42,168 nucleotides of DNA from NCBI GenBank assembly GCA_902626435.1, contig CACOFO010000005.1, positions 1 through 42,168 of the forward strand, read 5' to 3'. The notes under the pieces are model-generated. The model worked only from the letters and a program-made list of their open reading frames with translations, did no database searches and was not told the origin of the DNA. Position numbers and translations under genes: made by a program. The stretch is from an uncultured Prochlorococcus sp. (GTDB lineage: Bacteria > Cyanobacteriota > Cyanobacteriia > PCC-6307 > Cyanobiaceae). The first letter of the stretch is position 1, and each line of letters opens with the position of its first letter. Shown piece by piece: positions 16,723-26,429 of the stretch.

Positions 16723-18018
16723 TTAAATAACGGTTCCGTTTGCAATAGTTGCATTTTTTACTACTACAACAATTCCGTTTCTTATATAAAAGCCTAATTC
16801 TGGCTTATCTGCTTCCTCTACTCGATCTTTATTAATGATCACGACATTATCACCAATCCTTGTATTCTTATCAAGAATTGCTCTTTTTACAGTAGTTCCT
16901 TCACCTACTCCAAGAGGCGTTCCGCCTCCTTTTCTTAATTCAATCCTCTCTTCAGGCGATTCAAAGAAATCAGCTCCCATAACAAGAGTGTCCTCAAGAA
17001 CCGAATCACTTTCAATCCTGCTTCTTACACCTAAAACACAATGCAAAATACTACATGACTTTAAGATTGTACCTTCACAAACTATTGAATCAGTAATTTG
17101 AGCATCTACAAGTTTAGAAGGGGGAAGAAATCTAGGTCTTGTATAAATAGGAAATTTTTCATCATAAAAACTGAATGGAGGTTTGGGTTGCTTAGTCAAT
17201 GCGAGGTTTGACTCAAAGAATGCCCCAATCGTTCCAATATCTTCCCAATAATCATCGAAGACATAACTTTTAAGAGTATCGCCCCTAGTGAGGGCTTCAG
17301 GAATTATATCCTTACCAAAGTCTGTATAACTAGGAAATTTATTTAGAAGATCGAAAAGAGTATTTCTACTAAAAACATAAATACCCATAGAGGCTAAATA
17401 AGGTTTTTCGGCAGCTGACTCCTTACTTAATCCGAATTTTGAAGTATCTACTGCCATTCCTTTTAACTTCTCACCAGTGGGCTTTTCACTGAATTCTTTA
17501 ATATTTCCTGAATCATCAGTCCTCATGAGGCCAAAACCTTCTGCTTGGCCTTCATCTACAGGTAAAGCTGCAACGGTTAAATCAGCACCATTATCTCTAT
17601 GATGTTGAACGAATAAACTGTAGTCCATTCTATACAGTTGATCACCTGACAATATTAAATACTCGTCAACATCCCATTCTTGAAATAACCATTGGTATTT
17701 CCTTACAGCGTCAGCAGTACCTTCAAACCACTTTGGACTATCAGGAGTCTGTTGCGCGGCTAAAACCTCCACGAATCCCTGACCAAAAGGTCCATTTAAA
17801 TTATAGGTTCTTCCTATATGTCTATTTAGAGATGCACTATTGAACTGAGTCAATACGTACATTTTTTCTATACCTGAATTAATACAATTACTGATTGGGA
17901 TATCTATTAAACGATATTTACCTGCCAATGGAACAGCAGGTTTAGCCCTCATTTTTGTTAAAGGGTAAAGTCTAGAACCTTTTCCTCCTCCGAGGATGAT
18001 TGCCAACACACGCTTCAT
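16723..18018 (-). CDS. glgC: Glucose-1-phosphate adenylyltransferase (ADP-glucose pyrophosphorylase, GlgC)
   Basis: It makes ADP-glucose from ATP and glucose 1-phosphate, the committed step of glycogen storage. The 431-residue protein has the nucleotidyltransferase start [23 protein letters not shown], then [25 protein letters not shown], and [13 protein letters not shown], and a C-terminal left-handed beta-helix with acyl-hexapeptide-like repeats (about 300-425). Cyanobacterial GlgC is normally activated by 3-phosphoglycerate and inhibited by phosphate; the basic residues that bind effectors lie in the expected terminal regions. It sits 131 bases after hemA and 95 bases before gnd on the same strand, so storage and breakdown of sugars are encoded side by side. 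Confidence 0.96.
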   Translation of the reverse strand: MKRVLAIILGGGKGSRLYPLTKMRAKPAVPLAGKYRLIDIPISNCINSGIEKMYVLTQFNSASLNRHIGRTYNLNGPFGQGFVEVLAAQQTPDSPKWFEGTADAVRKYQWLFQEWDVDEYLILSGDQLYRMDYSLFVQHHRDNGADLTVAALPVDEGQAEGFGLMRTDDSGNIKEFSEKPTGEKLKGMAVDTSKFGLSKESAAEKPYLASMGIYVFSRNTLFDLLNKFPSYTDFGKDIIPEALTRGDTLKSYVFDDYWEDIGTIGAFFESNLALTKQPKPPFSFYDEKFPIYTRPRFLPPSKLVDAQITDSIVCEGTILKSCSILHCVLGVRSRIESDSVLEDTLVMGADFFESPEERIELRKGGGTPLGVGEGTTVKRAILDKNTRIGDNVVIINKDRVEEADKPELGFYIRNGIVVVVKNATIANGTVI

Positions 18019-18094
18019 TCAATACTAATGGAGGTAGAGATACAACTATTTAAAGTAACTGATTATGGGTAAATTTTGAAATAGTAATGGTCAC

Positions 18095-18116
18095 TTTACG
18101 AAGGTATTTCGATAAA
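18095..18116 (-). other. Hairpin in the hemA-glgC gap
   Basis: TTTACGAA (18095-18102) and TTCG-A-TAAA (18108-18116) are complementary with one bulged base around a 5-base loop, and partly matching sequence (TAGTAA, 18083-18088, and TCACTA, 18117-18122) extends it. There is no T run after it on the - strand, so it is more likely a leader or processing hairpin than an intrinsic terminator. It may be chance in AT-rich DNA. Confidence 0.3.
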
Positions 18117-18149
18117 TCACTAGAAAAACTTAATATAAACAAGGAAAAT

Positions 18150-19460
18150 TTAACTATTTTTATCCTCATCCACCAAAGAAAACAATTTTTCAACGATTTT
18201 TAAAGAAATTTGTCTTTCTTCTCTTGATTGAGGACTTCTCAACTTAGTAACAGGTGTGTGAAGTATTTTATTGATAATCCCTCTAGTAAGAGCTTCCACA
18301 ACTTTTCTTTCTCTAGCAGAAAAATCTGGTCCCATCCTACTAAGTGCTTTTTGCAATTCCTCTTTTCTAATCAACTCCAAATCTGATCTAAGTTTATTAA
18401 TAACTGGTACCGCCTCCAAACTTGCCCACCATTCTAGAAAAATAATTCTTTCTTCTTCTACTAAAGATTCTGCTTCCTTTGCGATTTTCTGTCTAAATTC
18501 TTGATTTCTTGAAACGACCTCTTGTAGGTCATCTACATCAAATGATTTTACAAATTGATGCTGTTTAACATCATTAGATATATTTCTCGGTACACCAATA
18601 TCAATAAATTTAATATTATTACTTAAATTTAATTTTTCAATTTTAGCGAGATCAATTATTGGCTCTTCGGACGCTGTACTAGTGAACACCAGAGAAGATA
18701 TTGAAATATTTGCATCTAATTCGTTTAACCCTTTACAAGCAATCTCTAAGCCTGGGAAGTCTACGGCTAGATTCAATGCTCTATCAATATTTCTATTAAC
18801 AAGAACAATTTTACTACACCCTTTTGATTTTAAATGAGTTATTAAAAGCCTACTCATTCGACCAGCTCCAACTACAAGGACCTTTTCTGATTCTAAACTT
18901 ACAAGATTATCAACCCCCTTTTCTTGTCCAATTTTTAATTGAGCAAGTTCTACCGCAGCTGAACTTATTGATACGGCTCCCGTTCCTAAATTTGTTTCAG
19001 ATCTTACTTTTTTACCTGTACTAATTGATTGGGTTAATAATCTATTAAGAATAGGCCCAGTAGATTGATTCTCTTGACCTAATCTCATCATTTTTTTTAC
19101 CTGTGAAAGAATTTGTCCTTCTCCTAAAACGAGACTATCTAGTCCTGCAGAAACTTTCATCAAATGCAACACTGCGTCTTCTTGTCTAAAGCAAAAAAGA
19201 TGTGGATTTAAATCTTCAAAAACAATTCCAGAATAATCTGATATAAATTCTTTTATAGATGAAATTCCATTATTTTTATCCTTTACTAGCGCATATATTT
19301 CTAGCCTATTACAAGTACTTAAAATTGAAACTTCTAAGACATCAGAGAAAGTTTTTAATGCTTTCAATGACTCTGTTATGGATTGGTCAGGAATACTTAA
19401 CTTCTCACGCACTTCGACAGGTGCCGTGCGATGACTTAGTCCGACGACAACAATATGCAT
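18150..19460 (-). CDS. hemA: Glutamyl-tRNA reductase (HemA)
   Basis: It reduces glutamyl-tRNA to glutamate 1-semialdehyde with NADPH, the first committed step toward chlorophyll, heme and bilins. The 436-residue protein shows GLSHRTAPVEVREKL at the N-terminus, the catalytic Cys50 in LSTCNRLEIYA, LGEGQILSQVKK (about 117-128), a NADPH-binding domain with VLVVGAGRMSRLL (about 194-206), and a helical dimerisation domain (about 320-430). glpX ends up to 18 bases before its start on the same strand, so the two are probably cotranscribed. This is the usual control point for tetrapyrrole flux, and it is notable beside carbon-storage genes; chlP and pcyA elsewhere in the window act downstream of it. 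Confidence 0.96.
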   Translation of the reverse strand: MHIVVVGLSHRTAPVEVREKLSIPDQSITESLKALKTFSDVLEVSILSTCNRLEIYALVKDKNNGISSIKEFISDYSGIVFEDLNPHLFCFRQEDAVLHLMKVSAGLDSLVLGEGQILSQVKKMMRLGQENQSTGPILNRLLTQSISTGKKVRSETNLGTGAVSISSAAVELAQLKIGQEKGVDNLVSLESEKVLVVGAGRMSRLLITHLKSKGCSKIVLVNRNIDRALNLAVDFPGLEIACKGLNELDANISISSLVFTSTASEEPIIDLAKIEKLNLSNNIKFIDIGVPRNISNDVKQHQFVKSFDVDDLQEVVSRNQEFRQKIAKEAESLVEEERIIFLEWWASLEAVPVINKLRSDLELIRKEELQKALSRMGPDFSARERKVVEALTRGIINKILHTPVTKLRSPQSREERQISLKIVEKLFSLVDEDKNS

Positions 19461-19478
19461 AAAATCAAAAGTGAAATT

Positions 19479-20480
19479 TTAAAGGCTGATACTCTTAGCA
19501 CCATCTTTTATATGGACAGTATTTGTAAATCTTGCAGTACTATCTAGTGTACTAATTACTAGACTGCTTGTTCTAACACAATCCCTTTCAAATTTAACCC
19601 CATCAAATAATAATCCATCAGTTATTCCGCTTCCAGCAAACACAACGTTTTCTCCCGATGCCAGTTCATTAGCTTCATAGATTTTATCTATATCGGTTAT
19701 GCCCATTTCATTTAAACGTTTAATGTTTCCTTCTTTTGTGTAATCAGCCCATTCAGAAGTTTGAGCAATTGCTGGATCATAAACTAGTTGTCCTTGAAAG
19801 TGTCCTCCTAGAGCTCTCATTGCAGCAGCGGAAATAACACCTTCTGGCGCCGCACCTATACCCATCAAGCAATGTGTTCCTGTACCGGCAAACCCACATG
19901 CTATTGCAGCTTGAACATCACCATCAGAAATTGGTTGAACTTTTGCACCACATCCTCGAATCTCTTTAATTAAATCTTTATGCCTAGTTCTATCCATTAC
20001 AACAACAGTAAGTTCTTCAATAGTAAGATCCAAACAATCACTAAGAATCTTCAAGTTTTCAGTTGCTGAATTTCGAATATCCACTTTCCCTTTCGCAGCA
20101 GGAGGAGCTGCTAATTTATTCATATAAAAATCAGGGGCATTGAAAAGACCTCCGGTATCAGAGGCAGCCAAAACTGCCATAGAACCTCTTTGATTATTCG
20201 CGCAAAGATTAGTTCCTTCACATGGATCTACAGCAAAATCAACACCTGGTCCACTTCCACTCCCTACCTCTTCACCTATATAAAGCATTGGTGCTTCATC
20301 TCTTTCACCTTCTCCAATAACAATTTTCCCTTTCATTTCAATTTTGCCCATTCGCAATCTCATTGCTTCGACAGCTGCAGCATCAGCTTCATCTTTTTGA
20401 CCAAGTCCTGTAAGTTTTGCTGAAGCAATTGCTGCTTGCTCGACAACTTCGAGAATTTCTTGAATTAAAGTTTGATTCAC
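19479..20480 (-). CDS. glpX: Fructose-1,6/sedoheptulose-1,7-bisphosphatase, class II (GlpX type)
   Basis: It removes the 1-phosphate from FBP and, in cyanobacteria, from SBP, and is a key regulated Calvin-cycle enzyme. The 333-residue protein has the GlpX motifs [20 protein letters not shown] (about 53-72), VDPCEGTN (about 84-91), [39 protein letters not shown] (about 200-227) and the C-terminal GSGITDGLL. The start is GTG at 20478-20480; no better Met lies upstream. It is the first gene of the - strand run to hemA, and diverges from rpe across 186 bases that hold a 7-base dyad (20523-20550). The dual FBP/SBP activity is inferred from characterised cyanobacterial homologues. Confidence 0.95.
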   Translation of the reverse strand: MNQTLIQEILEVVEQAAIASAKLTGLGQKDEADAAAVEAMRLRMGKIEMKGKIVIGEGERDEAPMLYIGEEVGSGSGPGVDFAVDPCEGTNLCANNQRGSMAVLAASDTGGLFNAPDFYMNKLAAPPAAKGKVDIRNSATENLKILSDCLDLTIEELTVVVMDRTRHKDLIKEIRGCGAKVQPISDGDVQAAIACGFAGTGTHCLMGIGAAPEGVISAAAMRALGGHFQGQLVYDPAIAQTSEWADYTKEGNIKRLNEMGITDIDKIYEANELASGENVVFAGSGITDGLLFDGVKFERDCVRTSSLVISTLDSTARFTNTVHIKDGAKSISL

Positions 20481-20522
20481 AATTAAATTTTTGAGGATTT
20501 TCTAAAAGGTTTTTGAGTATGA

Positions 20523-20550
20523 TCTCATAAAAAATGTCATTTGTATGAGA
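20523..20550. promoter_or_regulatory. Inverted repeat between glpX and rpe, candidate shared operator
   Basis: TCTCATA (20523-20529) and TATGAGA (20544-20550) form a perfect 7-base inverted repeat with a 14-base spacer. The arm centres are 21 bases apart, which is two helical turns and typical for a dimeric regulator. It lies 43 bases upstream of the glpX start and 117 bases upstream of rpe. The regulator is unknown. Confidence 0.4.
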
Positions 20551-20609
20551 ATTATTATGCTAATAAGCTTTTTTAACTCTTTACAGCTGTTACTTTATCA
20601 GGCCGTGAC

Positions 20610-20640
20610 TTGAAATTAGGAATAAGCAACTAAATATAGT
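20610..20640 (+). promoter_or_regulatory. Possible rpe promoter
   Basis: TTGAAA (20610-20615) and TATAGT (20635-20640) resemble -35 and -10 boxes but with a 19-base spacer, longer than optimal. A start near 20647 would give a leader of about 20 bases before the rpe ATG at 20667. The rest of the divergent gap shows no ORF. Confidence 0.4.
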
Positions 20641-20666
20641 ATCTTTATTAAATATTTTAAAAACAT

Positions 20667-21425
20667 ATGACTAAGTCAAATCAAACAAATTTAGCTGGTG
20701 TTAATAGACCAATACAAATAATTCCTTCCGTTTTGCCGGCAGACTGGGCAAATATGGGGGCATGTGTGAGAGAGCTTGAGGAAGCTGGTGTAGATAGAAT
20801 TCAATTTGATGTAATGGATGGGAATTTCGTGCCAAATCTGACTTTTGGTCCCGAGATGATTTCTGCATGCAGAAAATATTGCAATGTCCCTTTTGAAACT
20901 CAACTAATGGTGAGCCAATACAATTGTGAAACCATGCTTGAATCTTACGTAAAAGCTACAAAGGGAGTGAATGGTGAACCTGGAGTAGTAATTGCTCATG
21001 CAGAAGCGAATATTCATTTGCATAGAGTTCTCGGGAGAATAAGAGACCTAGGGGGATCTCCTTCTGTTGCATTAAATCCTCATACCCCATTTGAAATGAT
21101 TGAAAACATTATGGATATGGTTGATCATGTTTTGGTTATGACAGTTAATCCGGGCTTTGGAGGACAAGCTTACATACCAACAATGCTTAATAAGATCAGA
21201 AAAATAAGAAACTTTATTATCGAAAAAAATTTAAATGTTGATATTGAAGTTGATGGAGGTATTAAAGCTAATTGGACTATTTCACAATGTGCAGATGCTG
21301 GTGCCAATTGTTTTATTGCAGGCAGCGGAATGTTCGCTTACCCAACATTAAAAGAGGGATGTGATGACTTGAGAAAAGTTGCTCAAGAAGCACAACAAGG
21401 TAAGGTACTGTCAGAACCTCAATAA
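20667..21425 (+). CDS. rpe: Ribulose-phosphate 3-epimerase (Rpe)
   Basis: It interconverts xylulose 5-phosphate and ribulose 5-phosphate, supplying the substrate of phosphoribulokinase. The 252-residue TIM barrel has IIPSVLPADWANMG at its start, then the metal and catalytic motif RIQFDVMDGNFVPNLTFGP (about 45-63), LMVSQYNCE, VALNPHTP, VLVMTVNPGFGGQAYIP (about 151-167) and VDGGIKANW (about 194-202) with the second catalytic Asp. It is divergent from glpX and convergent with ccsA, with only 8 bases between the two stop codons and no terminator hairpin. The N-terminal 12 residues before the barrel are typical of the cyanobacterial form. Confidence 0.96.
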   Translation: MTKSNQTNLAGVNRPIQIIPSVLPADWANMGACVRELEEAGVDRIQFDVMDGNFVPNLTFGPEMISACRKYCNVPFETQLMVSQYNCETMLESYVKATKGVNGEPGVVIAHAEANIHLHRVLGRIRDLGGSPSVALNPHTPFEMIENIMDMVDHVLVMTVNPGFGGQAYIPTMLNKIRKIRNFIIEKNLNVDIEVDGGIKANWTISQCADAGANCFIAGSGMFAYPTLKEGCDDLRKVAQEAQQGKVLSEPQ

Positions 21426-21433
21426 TTAAGAAA

Positions 21434-22363
21434 TTATCCGAATATCCATCCATAACTATGTAAACCTATTCCTAAGAAATTAACTCCTAAGTAACATACT
21501 AAAACCACTAAAAAGCCTGTAGTTGCCAATAATGCTGGTCTCCGTCCTTGCCAACCTTTACTTATTCTCATGTGAAGATAAGCCGCATAAAACAACCATG
21601 AAATAAATGCCCATGTTTCTTTTGGATCCCAGCTCCACCATGTGCCCCATGCCTCGTTAGCCCAAACTGCACCTGAAATCAACCCTAGAGTCAAAAGAAC
21701 AAAACCTATTAGTATAGAACGATAACTTAATGTATCTAATTCTTCCGAATGTGAAAATTCAATGGGATCAACTAAATCGTTTAAAGTATAGTTATTAGAA
21801 ATTTTGAACCCTCCTATACCTGTAGAGCTACTTCTTATTTGAAGTGGTTTATTTTTATTAATGAACAAAACAGAAGCTGAAAGTAAAGAACCTATTATTA
21901 ATGCAGCATAACTAAGCATTACGACACTAACATGCATTACTAACCAACTAGATCTTAAAGCAGGAACCAAGTTGGATGATAATTTCAAATCTTCAGGCAA
22001 AATAAAGCAAGCAAAAGCCACAGTCAGTAACTCAATAGGAATAGCAATTGAAGGAATTATTGGAGATTGATATTCCCTCTCAATCAATAGTTGTCCCATT
22101 GTGATTCCCCAAGTAAGGAAATAAAGAGATTCATACAAATTACTAATTGGGAAATGTCCAGAAATTGACCACCTAAAAAGCAATTGCAATGTTATTAATA
22201 AATTTACAAGAATGGTAAGTACCCTTACAGTAAAAAAAGACTTTTTTTGGAAAACTGAACTTAAAGATATTGGTAAATTAATTAATAAAATATAAAAGAC
22301 TAAAAGACCTAAAATTGAAACTGGTTCATATATTAAATTTTTAAAAAAATTTTCTAGCATCAT
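21434..22363 (-). CDS. ccsA: Cytochrome c biogenesis protein CcsA (ResC type)
   Basis: It is the multi-span membrane half of system II, which with Ccs1 carries heme across the thylakoid membrane and attaches it to apocytochromes such as cytochrome f. The 309-residue protein has about eight hydrophobic segments and the tryptophan-rich WWD heme-binding signature, here WGTWWSWDPKETWAFISW (about 235-252). Histidines flank it (WLVMHVSV near residue 138 and the GLHSYGW near the C-terminus), as needed for heme ligation. Two start Mets lie side by side at 22358-22363. The gene ends the run typA, DUF309, lptB-like, ccsA, with 113 AT-rich bases before it and no recognised element in them. ccs1 is not in the window. 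Confidence 0.94.
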   Translation of the reverse strand: MMLENFFKNLIYEPVSILGLLVFYILLINLPISLSSVFQKKSFFTVRVLTILVNLLITLQLLFRWSISGHFPISNLYESLYFLTWGITMGQLLIEREYQSPIIPSIAIPIELLTVAFACFILPEDLKLSSNLVPALRSSWLVMHVSVVMLSYAALIIGSLLSASVLFINKNKPLQIRSSSTGIGGFKISNNYTLNDLVDPIEFSHSEELDTLSYRSILIGFVLLTLGLISGAVWANEAWGTWWSWDPKETWAFISWLFYAAYLHMRISKGWQGRRPALLATTGFLVVLVCYLGVNFLGIGLHSYGWIFG

Positions 22364-22476
22364 TTCTAGAAATTAATTCGTTTTTAATATTCAATGACAA
22401 ACAAATAATAATTTAAATCATTCTTATATGAGTAAATCTTTAATAATAAAGTTTTAATTTATTTTGCAAAAGGACT

Positions 22477-23205
22477 TCATAGTTTGAAATTTTCGCCCAA
22501 ATAATACTTCTTGACTATTGGATTATGAGCTAATTCACTTGATGATCCGTAAGCTAAAATTTTTCCTTCACTTAATACATATGACTTATTAGTAATTAAG
22601 AGGGTTTCCCTTACATTATGGTCTGTAATAAGAATACCTACCCCGTCTCCACTTAATTTAATAATTAATTTCTTTAAATCATTAACAGCCAAAGGGTCGA
22701 TACCAGCAAACGGCTCGTCTAATAATAAATATTTTGGTCCTTTTCTACCCACAGTTAAAGCTCTCGCTATCTCGCACCTCCTTCTCTCCCCTCCTGAAAG
22801 TTGATAACCATAATTATCTACAAAATTATTCAAATTAAATTCATTAATTAATTGTTCTCTTCTATTTCTAATTGCCGCTCTACTGTAAGATGAATTCTGC
22901 AAACCCAAATCTATATTTTGCTTAACAGTAAGATCTCTAAAAATACTGGCCTCCTGAGTTAAATAACCCAACCCTAATCTTGATCTAGTTGGAAGTGGAA
23001 GATTTGTTATATTTTTATCATTCATTAAAACTTCGCCTTTATCAGGTTTTATATTCCCAACTGCAAGATTAAAAGTGGTGGTTTTCCCTGCACCATTTGG
23101 TCCCATCAATCCTACAACTTCTCCTGGATTTACAGTTATGGAAACATCATTTACTATTGATCTTCCCTTAATTGAAAGGGATACATTTTGAATTTTTAAA
23201 TTCAT
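22477..23205 (-). CDS. lptB: ABC transporter ATP-binding protein, LptB-like
   Basis: The 242-residue ATPase has Walker A GPNGAGKTT (35-43), the Q-loop in LGYLTQEASIFRDLT, signature LSGGERRR (about 137-144), Walker B KYLLLDEPFAGIDP and the switch histidine in LITDHNVRETL. The combination GYLTQEASIFRxLTVxxNI and NVRETL is that of LptB, which drives lipopolysaccharide transport from the inner to the outer membrane with LptFG. The presence of lpxD at 1128 fits an LPS-making cell. No permease or lptA-like gene adjoins it here, so partners must be elsewhere. DUF309 lies upstream across 94 bases and ccsA 113 bases downstream. Confidence 0.85.
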   Translation of the reverse strand: MNLKIQNVSLSIKGRSIVNDVSITVNPGEVVGLMGPNGAGKTTTFNLAVGNIKPDKGEVLMNDKNITNLPLPTRSRLGLGYLTQEASIFRDLTVKQNIDLGLQNSSYSRAAIRNRREQLINEFNLNNFVDNYGYQLSGGERRRCEIARALTVGRKGPKYLLLDEPFAGIDPLAVNDLKKLIIKLSGDGVGILITDHNVRETLLITNKSYVLSEGKILAYGSSSELAHNPIVKKYYLGENFKL

Positions 23206-23299
23206 CTTCTATGAGATCTATTAATAAACTTATTTTCTTGAAAAGAAAATGAAATAGAAAATAATAATCTAAATAATGTGAAAGATACATTCATATGCA

Positions 23300-23668
23300 T
23301 CAAAGAGGTTTCAAAAAAGGCTTATCACTTTCATTTAATGCCTCTTTGTATTGTAGTTTTCTCAATAAATCTTCCAAACATCGGCAGAATGAATCAAGAT
23401 CAATACCTAAATTAATCTTGGTTCTAGATTTTATTCTACCCAAACCCTCTCCAAGCAAAATAGTCGCTCCATTTAAATTACCCTTACTTAAGTGAAACTG
23501 CGATACTGATACTTGTAGAATTCCCTGAATGACTTGTCTTTCATCACCATCAACAGTATTCCAAATTTCTTCAAAAGCATCATGAGCCTCATACCATTCA
23601 TGATTATTAAAAAGATTTAAAGCAATAAAAAGGGAATCTTTAAAACTTTTTGCACTTTCTTCATTCAT
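23300..23668 (-). CDS. DUF309 family protein
   Basis: The 122-residue helical protein carries the DUF309 signature: LFNNHEWYEAHDAFEEIWN (about 18-36) with the conserved His-Glu-x-x-Glu-x-His pattern, followed by VIQGILQVSVSQFHLSKGN (about 44-62). The polar helices of this family look like a metal or ligand site, but no function has been established that I know of. It follows typA by 14 bases on the same strand and is therefore probably cotranscribed with it. The ATG at 23666-23668 is the only sensible start. The protein is not exported. Confidence 0.85.
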   Translation of the reverse strand: MNEESAKSFKDSLFIALNLFNNHEWYEAHDAFEEIWNTVDGDERQVIQGILQVSVSQFHLSKGNLNGATILLGEGLGRIKSRTKINLGIDLDSFCRCLEDLLRKLQYKEALNESDKPFLKPL

Positions 23669-23682
23669 GTAATTAGTTGTTA

Positions 23683-25476
23683 TTATTTTTTCTTCTTATT
23701 TATTTTTCTCATTCTTATTGAATCAGGAGTGACCTCAAGCATTTCATCAGGACCAATATATTCGAGTGCTCTTTCAAGAGTGATATCTACAGGTGACTGT
23801 AAAGTATCCAATTCTTCTGCACCTGCAGACCTCATATTAGTCAACTGCTTAGTTTTACATATATTCAACTCAAGATCTTGAGGTCTGTTATTCTCTCCAA
23901 TTATCATGCCCTTATAAACTTTAACTCCAGGTTTAATAAAATAAACTCCCCTATCTTCAGCATTCTTTAAAGCATAAAATGTAGCTACACCTTCTTCAAA
24001 AGCTATAAGAACTCCATTCCTTCTGGTTTCAAAGTCTCCTGTTTTAGGTTTATATTCATAAAACGAATGACTCATAATACCTTCACCTCTGGTTATCCTT
24101 ACAAATTCCCCACGAAATCCAATTAATCCTCTTGATGGCACAAGAAATTCTAATTGAGTTCTTCCATCTGAACTCGTCTGCATGTTTTTCATCTCTGCCT
24201 TTCTAGATCCAAGTTTCTCGATACATGAACCAACAGACACTTCAGGTACATCTAAAACTAAAGTCTCTATAGGCTCACATTCAACATTATCAATTTCTCT
24301 AAATATTACTTGAGGTTGTGAGATTTGAAACTCAAACCCTTCTCTTCTCATAGTTTCAATCAAAATACCTAGATGTAATTCTCCTCTTCCTGAAACTGAA
24401 AATCTGTCAGGAGAGTCAGTTTCTTCGACCCTTAGGGCGACATTAGTTAAAAGCTCCCTCTCTAATCTATTTTTTAACTGCCTGCTAGTAACAAATTTTC
24501 CTTCCTTACCAGCAAAAGGAGAATCATTAACAACAAAAGTCATATTTAATGTAGGCTCGTCAACCTTGATTAGTGGTAGAGGATGAGGAGAATCTGGACA
24601 TGCTATGGTCTCACCAATATTGACGTCATCGAAACCAGAGACAGCCACAATATCTCCAGCGAAGGCTTCATTAATATCAATCCTCCGTAATCCTTCGAAT
24701 CCTAATAATTTACTTACCTTGCCCTTAATATTTTTTCCATTTTCTTTAATTAAACTAGCTTGTTGTCCATTTTTTATAGTTCCATTATGAATCTTACCTA
24801 TCACAATTCTTCCTAAGAAATCAGAATAGTCCAAAGTAGTTATTTGTAACTGAAGAGGCTTATTAGAATCACCTACTGGAGGAGGAACGTGTCTAATAAT
24901 AGCTTCAAAAAGAGGCATCATATTATCACTATTAAATTCCATCTCTTCTTTTGCGAAACCAGATAGACCACTCCCAAAAAGATAAGGGAAATCACATTGA
25001 TCATCATCAGCTCCTAATTCTAAAAACAAATCTAGAACCTTATCAATTGCTATTTCTGGTACTACTCGTGGTCTATCAATTTTATTTACAAAGACTATAG
25101 GCCTAAGTCCTTTTTCTAATGCTTTTTTCAAAACAAATCTTGTTTGAGGCATCGGCCCCTCATTTGCATCAACAATAAGAAGACAACCATCAACCATTCC
25201 CAAAACCCTTTCGACTTCTCCTCCAAAATCAGCATGTCCAGGTGTATCTATAATGTTAATTCTGGTGTCTTTATAGTTAACTGCTGTATTTTTTGAAAGT
25301 ATTGTAATTCCCCTTTCCCTTTCAAGATCATTTGAATCCATTACACATGTAGGGATTACTTCATTGTCTCTAAATATTCCCGATTGAGATAACAATGCAT
25401 CTACAAGAGTAGTCTTCCCATGATCTACGTGAGCAATAATTGCAACATTTCTAATTTCTTTTATCGAAGATGACAT
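23683..25476 (-). CDS. typA: Ribosome-associated GTPase TypA/BipA
   Basis: It is a translational GTPase of the EF-G superfamily that binds ribosomes under stress and aids subunit assembly. The 597-residue protein has G1 [10 protein letters not shown] (about 14-23), G2 RERGITIL (about 52-59), G3 [21 protein letters not shown] (about 76-96) and G4 NKIDR (about 130-134), then domain II, the EF-G-like domains III and V, and the BipA-specific C-terminal domain with [19 protein letters not shown] and NMRSAGAEE. The length matches. It is the first of a run with DUF309 and the LptB-like ATPase; a 126-base AT-rich gap separates it from the VanY-like gene, and presumably carries its promoter. Confidence 0.96.
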   Translation of the reverse strand: MSSSIKEIRNVAIIAHVDHGKTTLVDALLSQSGIFRDNEVIPTCVMDSNDLERERGITILSKNTAVNYKDTRINIIDTPGHADFGGEVERVLGMVDGCLLIVDANEGPMPQTRFVLKKALEKGLRPIVFVNKIDRPRVVPEIAIDKVLDLFLELGADDDQCDFPYLFGSGLSGFAKEEMEFNSDNMMPLFEAIIRHVPPPVGDSNKPLQLQITTLDYSDFLGRIVIGKIHNGTIKNGQQASLIKENGKNIKGKVSKLLGFEGLRRIDINEAFAGDIVAVSGFDDVNIGETIACPDSPHPLPLIKVDEPTLNMTFVVNDSPFAGKEGKFVTSRQLKNRLERELLTNVALRVEETDSPDRFSVSGRGELHLGILIETMRREGFEFQISQPQVIFREIDNVECEPIETLVLDVPEVSVGSCIEKLGSRKAEMKNMQTSSDGRTQLEFLVPSRGLIGFRGEFVRITRGEGIMSHSFYEYKPKTGDFETRRNGVLIAFEEGVATFYALKNAEDRGVYFIKPGVKVYKGMIIGENNRPQDLELNICKTKQLTNMRSAGAEELDTLQSPVDITLERALEYIGPDEMLEVTPDSIRMRKINKKKK

Positions 25477-25602
25477 TTATAAAATTTATATAAATAGTAA
25501 ATTAACTTTATTAAGGCTAACTCAAAGTATGCTTATTATGAGAATTTCATCTTTAAGACTTTGAAAAATATAATCATATCCCATAATAATTGATCAATAG
25601 AT

Positions 25603-26316
25603 TTATAAATCCCTGTTTGAAGTTTCAAAAACTTTTAAAGCTTCAATTGAGCCTTCATATCTCCAATGCCAGGGTTCGTAATCTATGTATTTATTATTTT
25701 TGTTGAAAGATAACTTAAAGTGAAACTTAGCTGCATTTTTTGTTAACCATCTAAAGGCGTCAGTATTTTCAAATTCGGTCTCAAAGTCTGTTTCCCTTTG
25801 AGTAGCGTCTCCAATATCAATTGCAAAACCAGTGCTATGTTCAGAATATCCAGGAGGTGCTGACACTCTAGCTCTTTCAGCCGCTTCTTGATTTCTTATA
25901 GATTTCAAAGAAAAAAAGATATCGTTTTGCAAATTAATTGATCTAAAACCACTCAAGAAGACCAAATATATCCCATCCCTTTTTGCTTCTTCTCTCATTT
26001 TTAATAAAGAATCTCGCATATCAATATGAACTTTTATATTGGGCTCAATTAAAACTAGTTTCTCCTTAGAAATTTCTGTATAAGGTAAATGACCCAAAAT
26101 TCTATTTTCATCACTAATCTCAGCCTGAAAATTGAGATTAACAAGAGGTTCTAGTTTTATATTCCTAGTTAATCGCAATGCGGCGATAGAAAACAGAAGT
26201 AAAAGAAAGGGAGAAAATATTAATAACTTTTTTTTTAATATTGAATTTGAATTATCTAAATAAGTTCTTTTGGCGAGAGGTATATCAAATTGATTAAAAT
26301 CTTTATTTGGTTCCAA
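25603..26316 (-). CDS. D-alanyl-D-alanine carboxypeptidase, VanY-like (M15B)
   Basis: It trims the terminal D-alanine of peptidoglycan peptides in the periplasm. The 237-residue protein has a cytoplasmic basic N-terminus, one membrane anchor (about 31-49), and a C-terminal M15 peptidase domain: LSGFRS (121-126), the zinc-binding His160 and Asp167 in SEHSTGFAIDIGD, and His217 in EPWHWRYEG. The start is TTG at 26314-26316, since an in-frame stop lies two codons upstream and the next Met is past the membrane anchor. A second M15 enzyme (VanX-like) is encoded at 31826. No vanA or vanH genes are present, so this is cell-wall maintenance, not antibiotic resistance. Confidence 0.85.
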   Translation of the reverse strand: MEPNKDFNQFDIPLAKRTYLDNSNSILKKKLLIFSPFLLLLFSIAALRLTRNIKLEPLVNLNFQAEISDENRILGHLPYTEISKEKLVLIEPNIKVHIDMRDSLLKMREEAKRDGIYLVFLSGFRSINLQNDIFFSLKSIRNQEAAERARVSAPPGYSEHSTGFAIDIGDATQRETDFETEFENTDAFRWLTKNAAKFHFKLSFNKNNKYIDYEPWHWRYEGSIEALKVFETSNRDL

Positions 26317-26429
26317 TATTTAAAGTCGAATTTGGAAAACATATTTCGATATTAACTATTATTTTAAGAAATGCACTTTTAAAAGCAAAAAAGATGTAGG
26401 TTTTATATACAGTATTATTTTTTTTTCAT

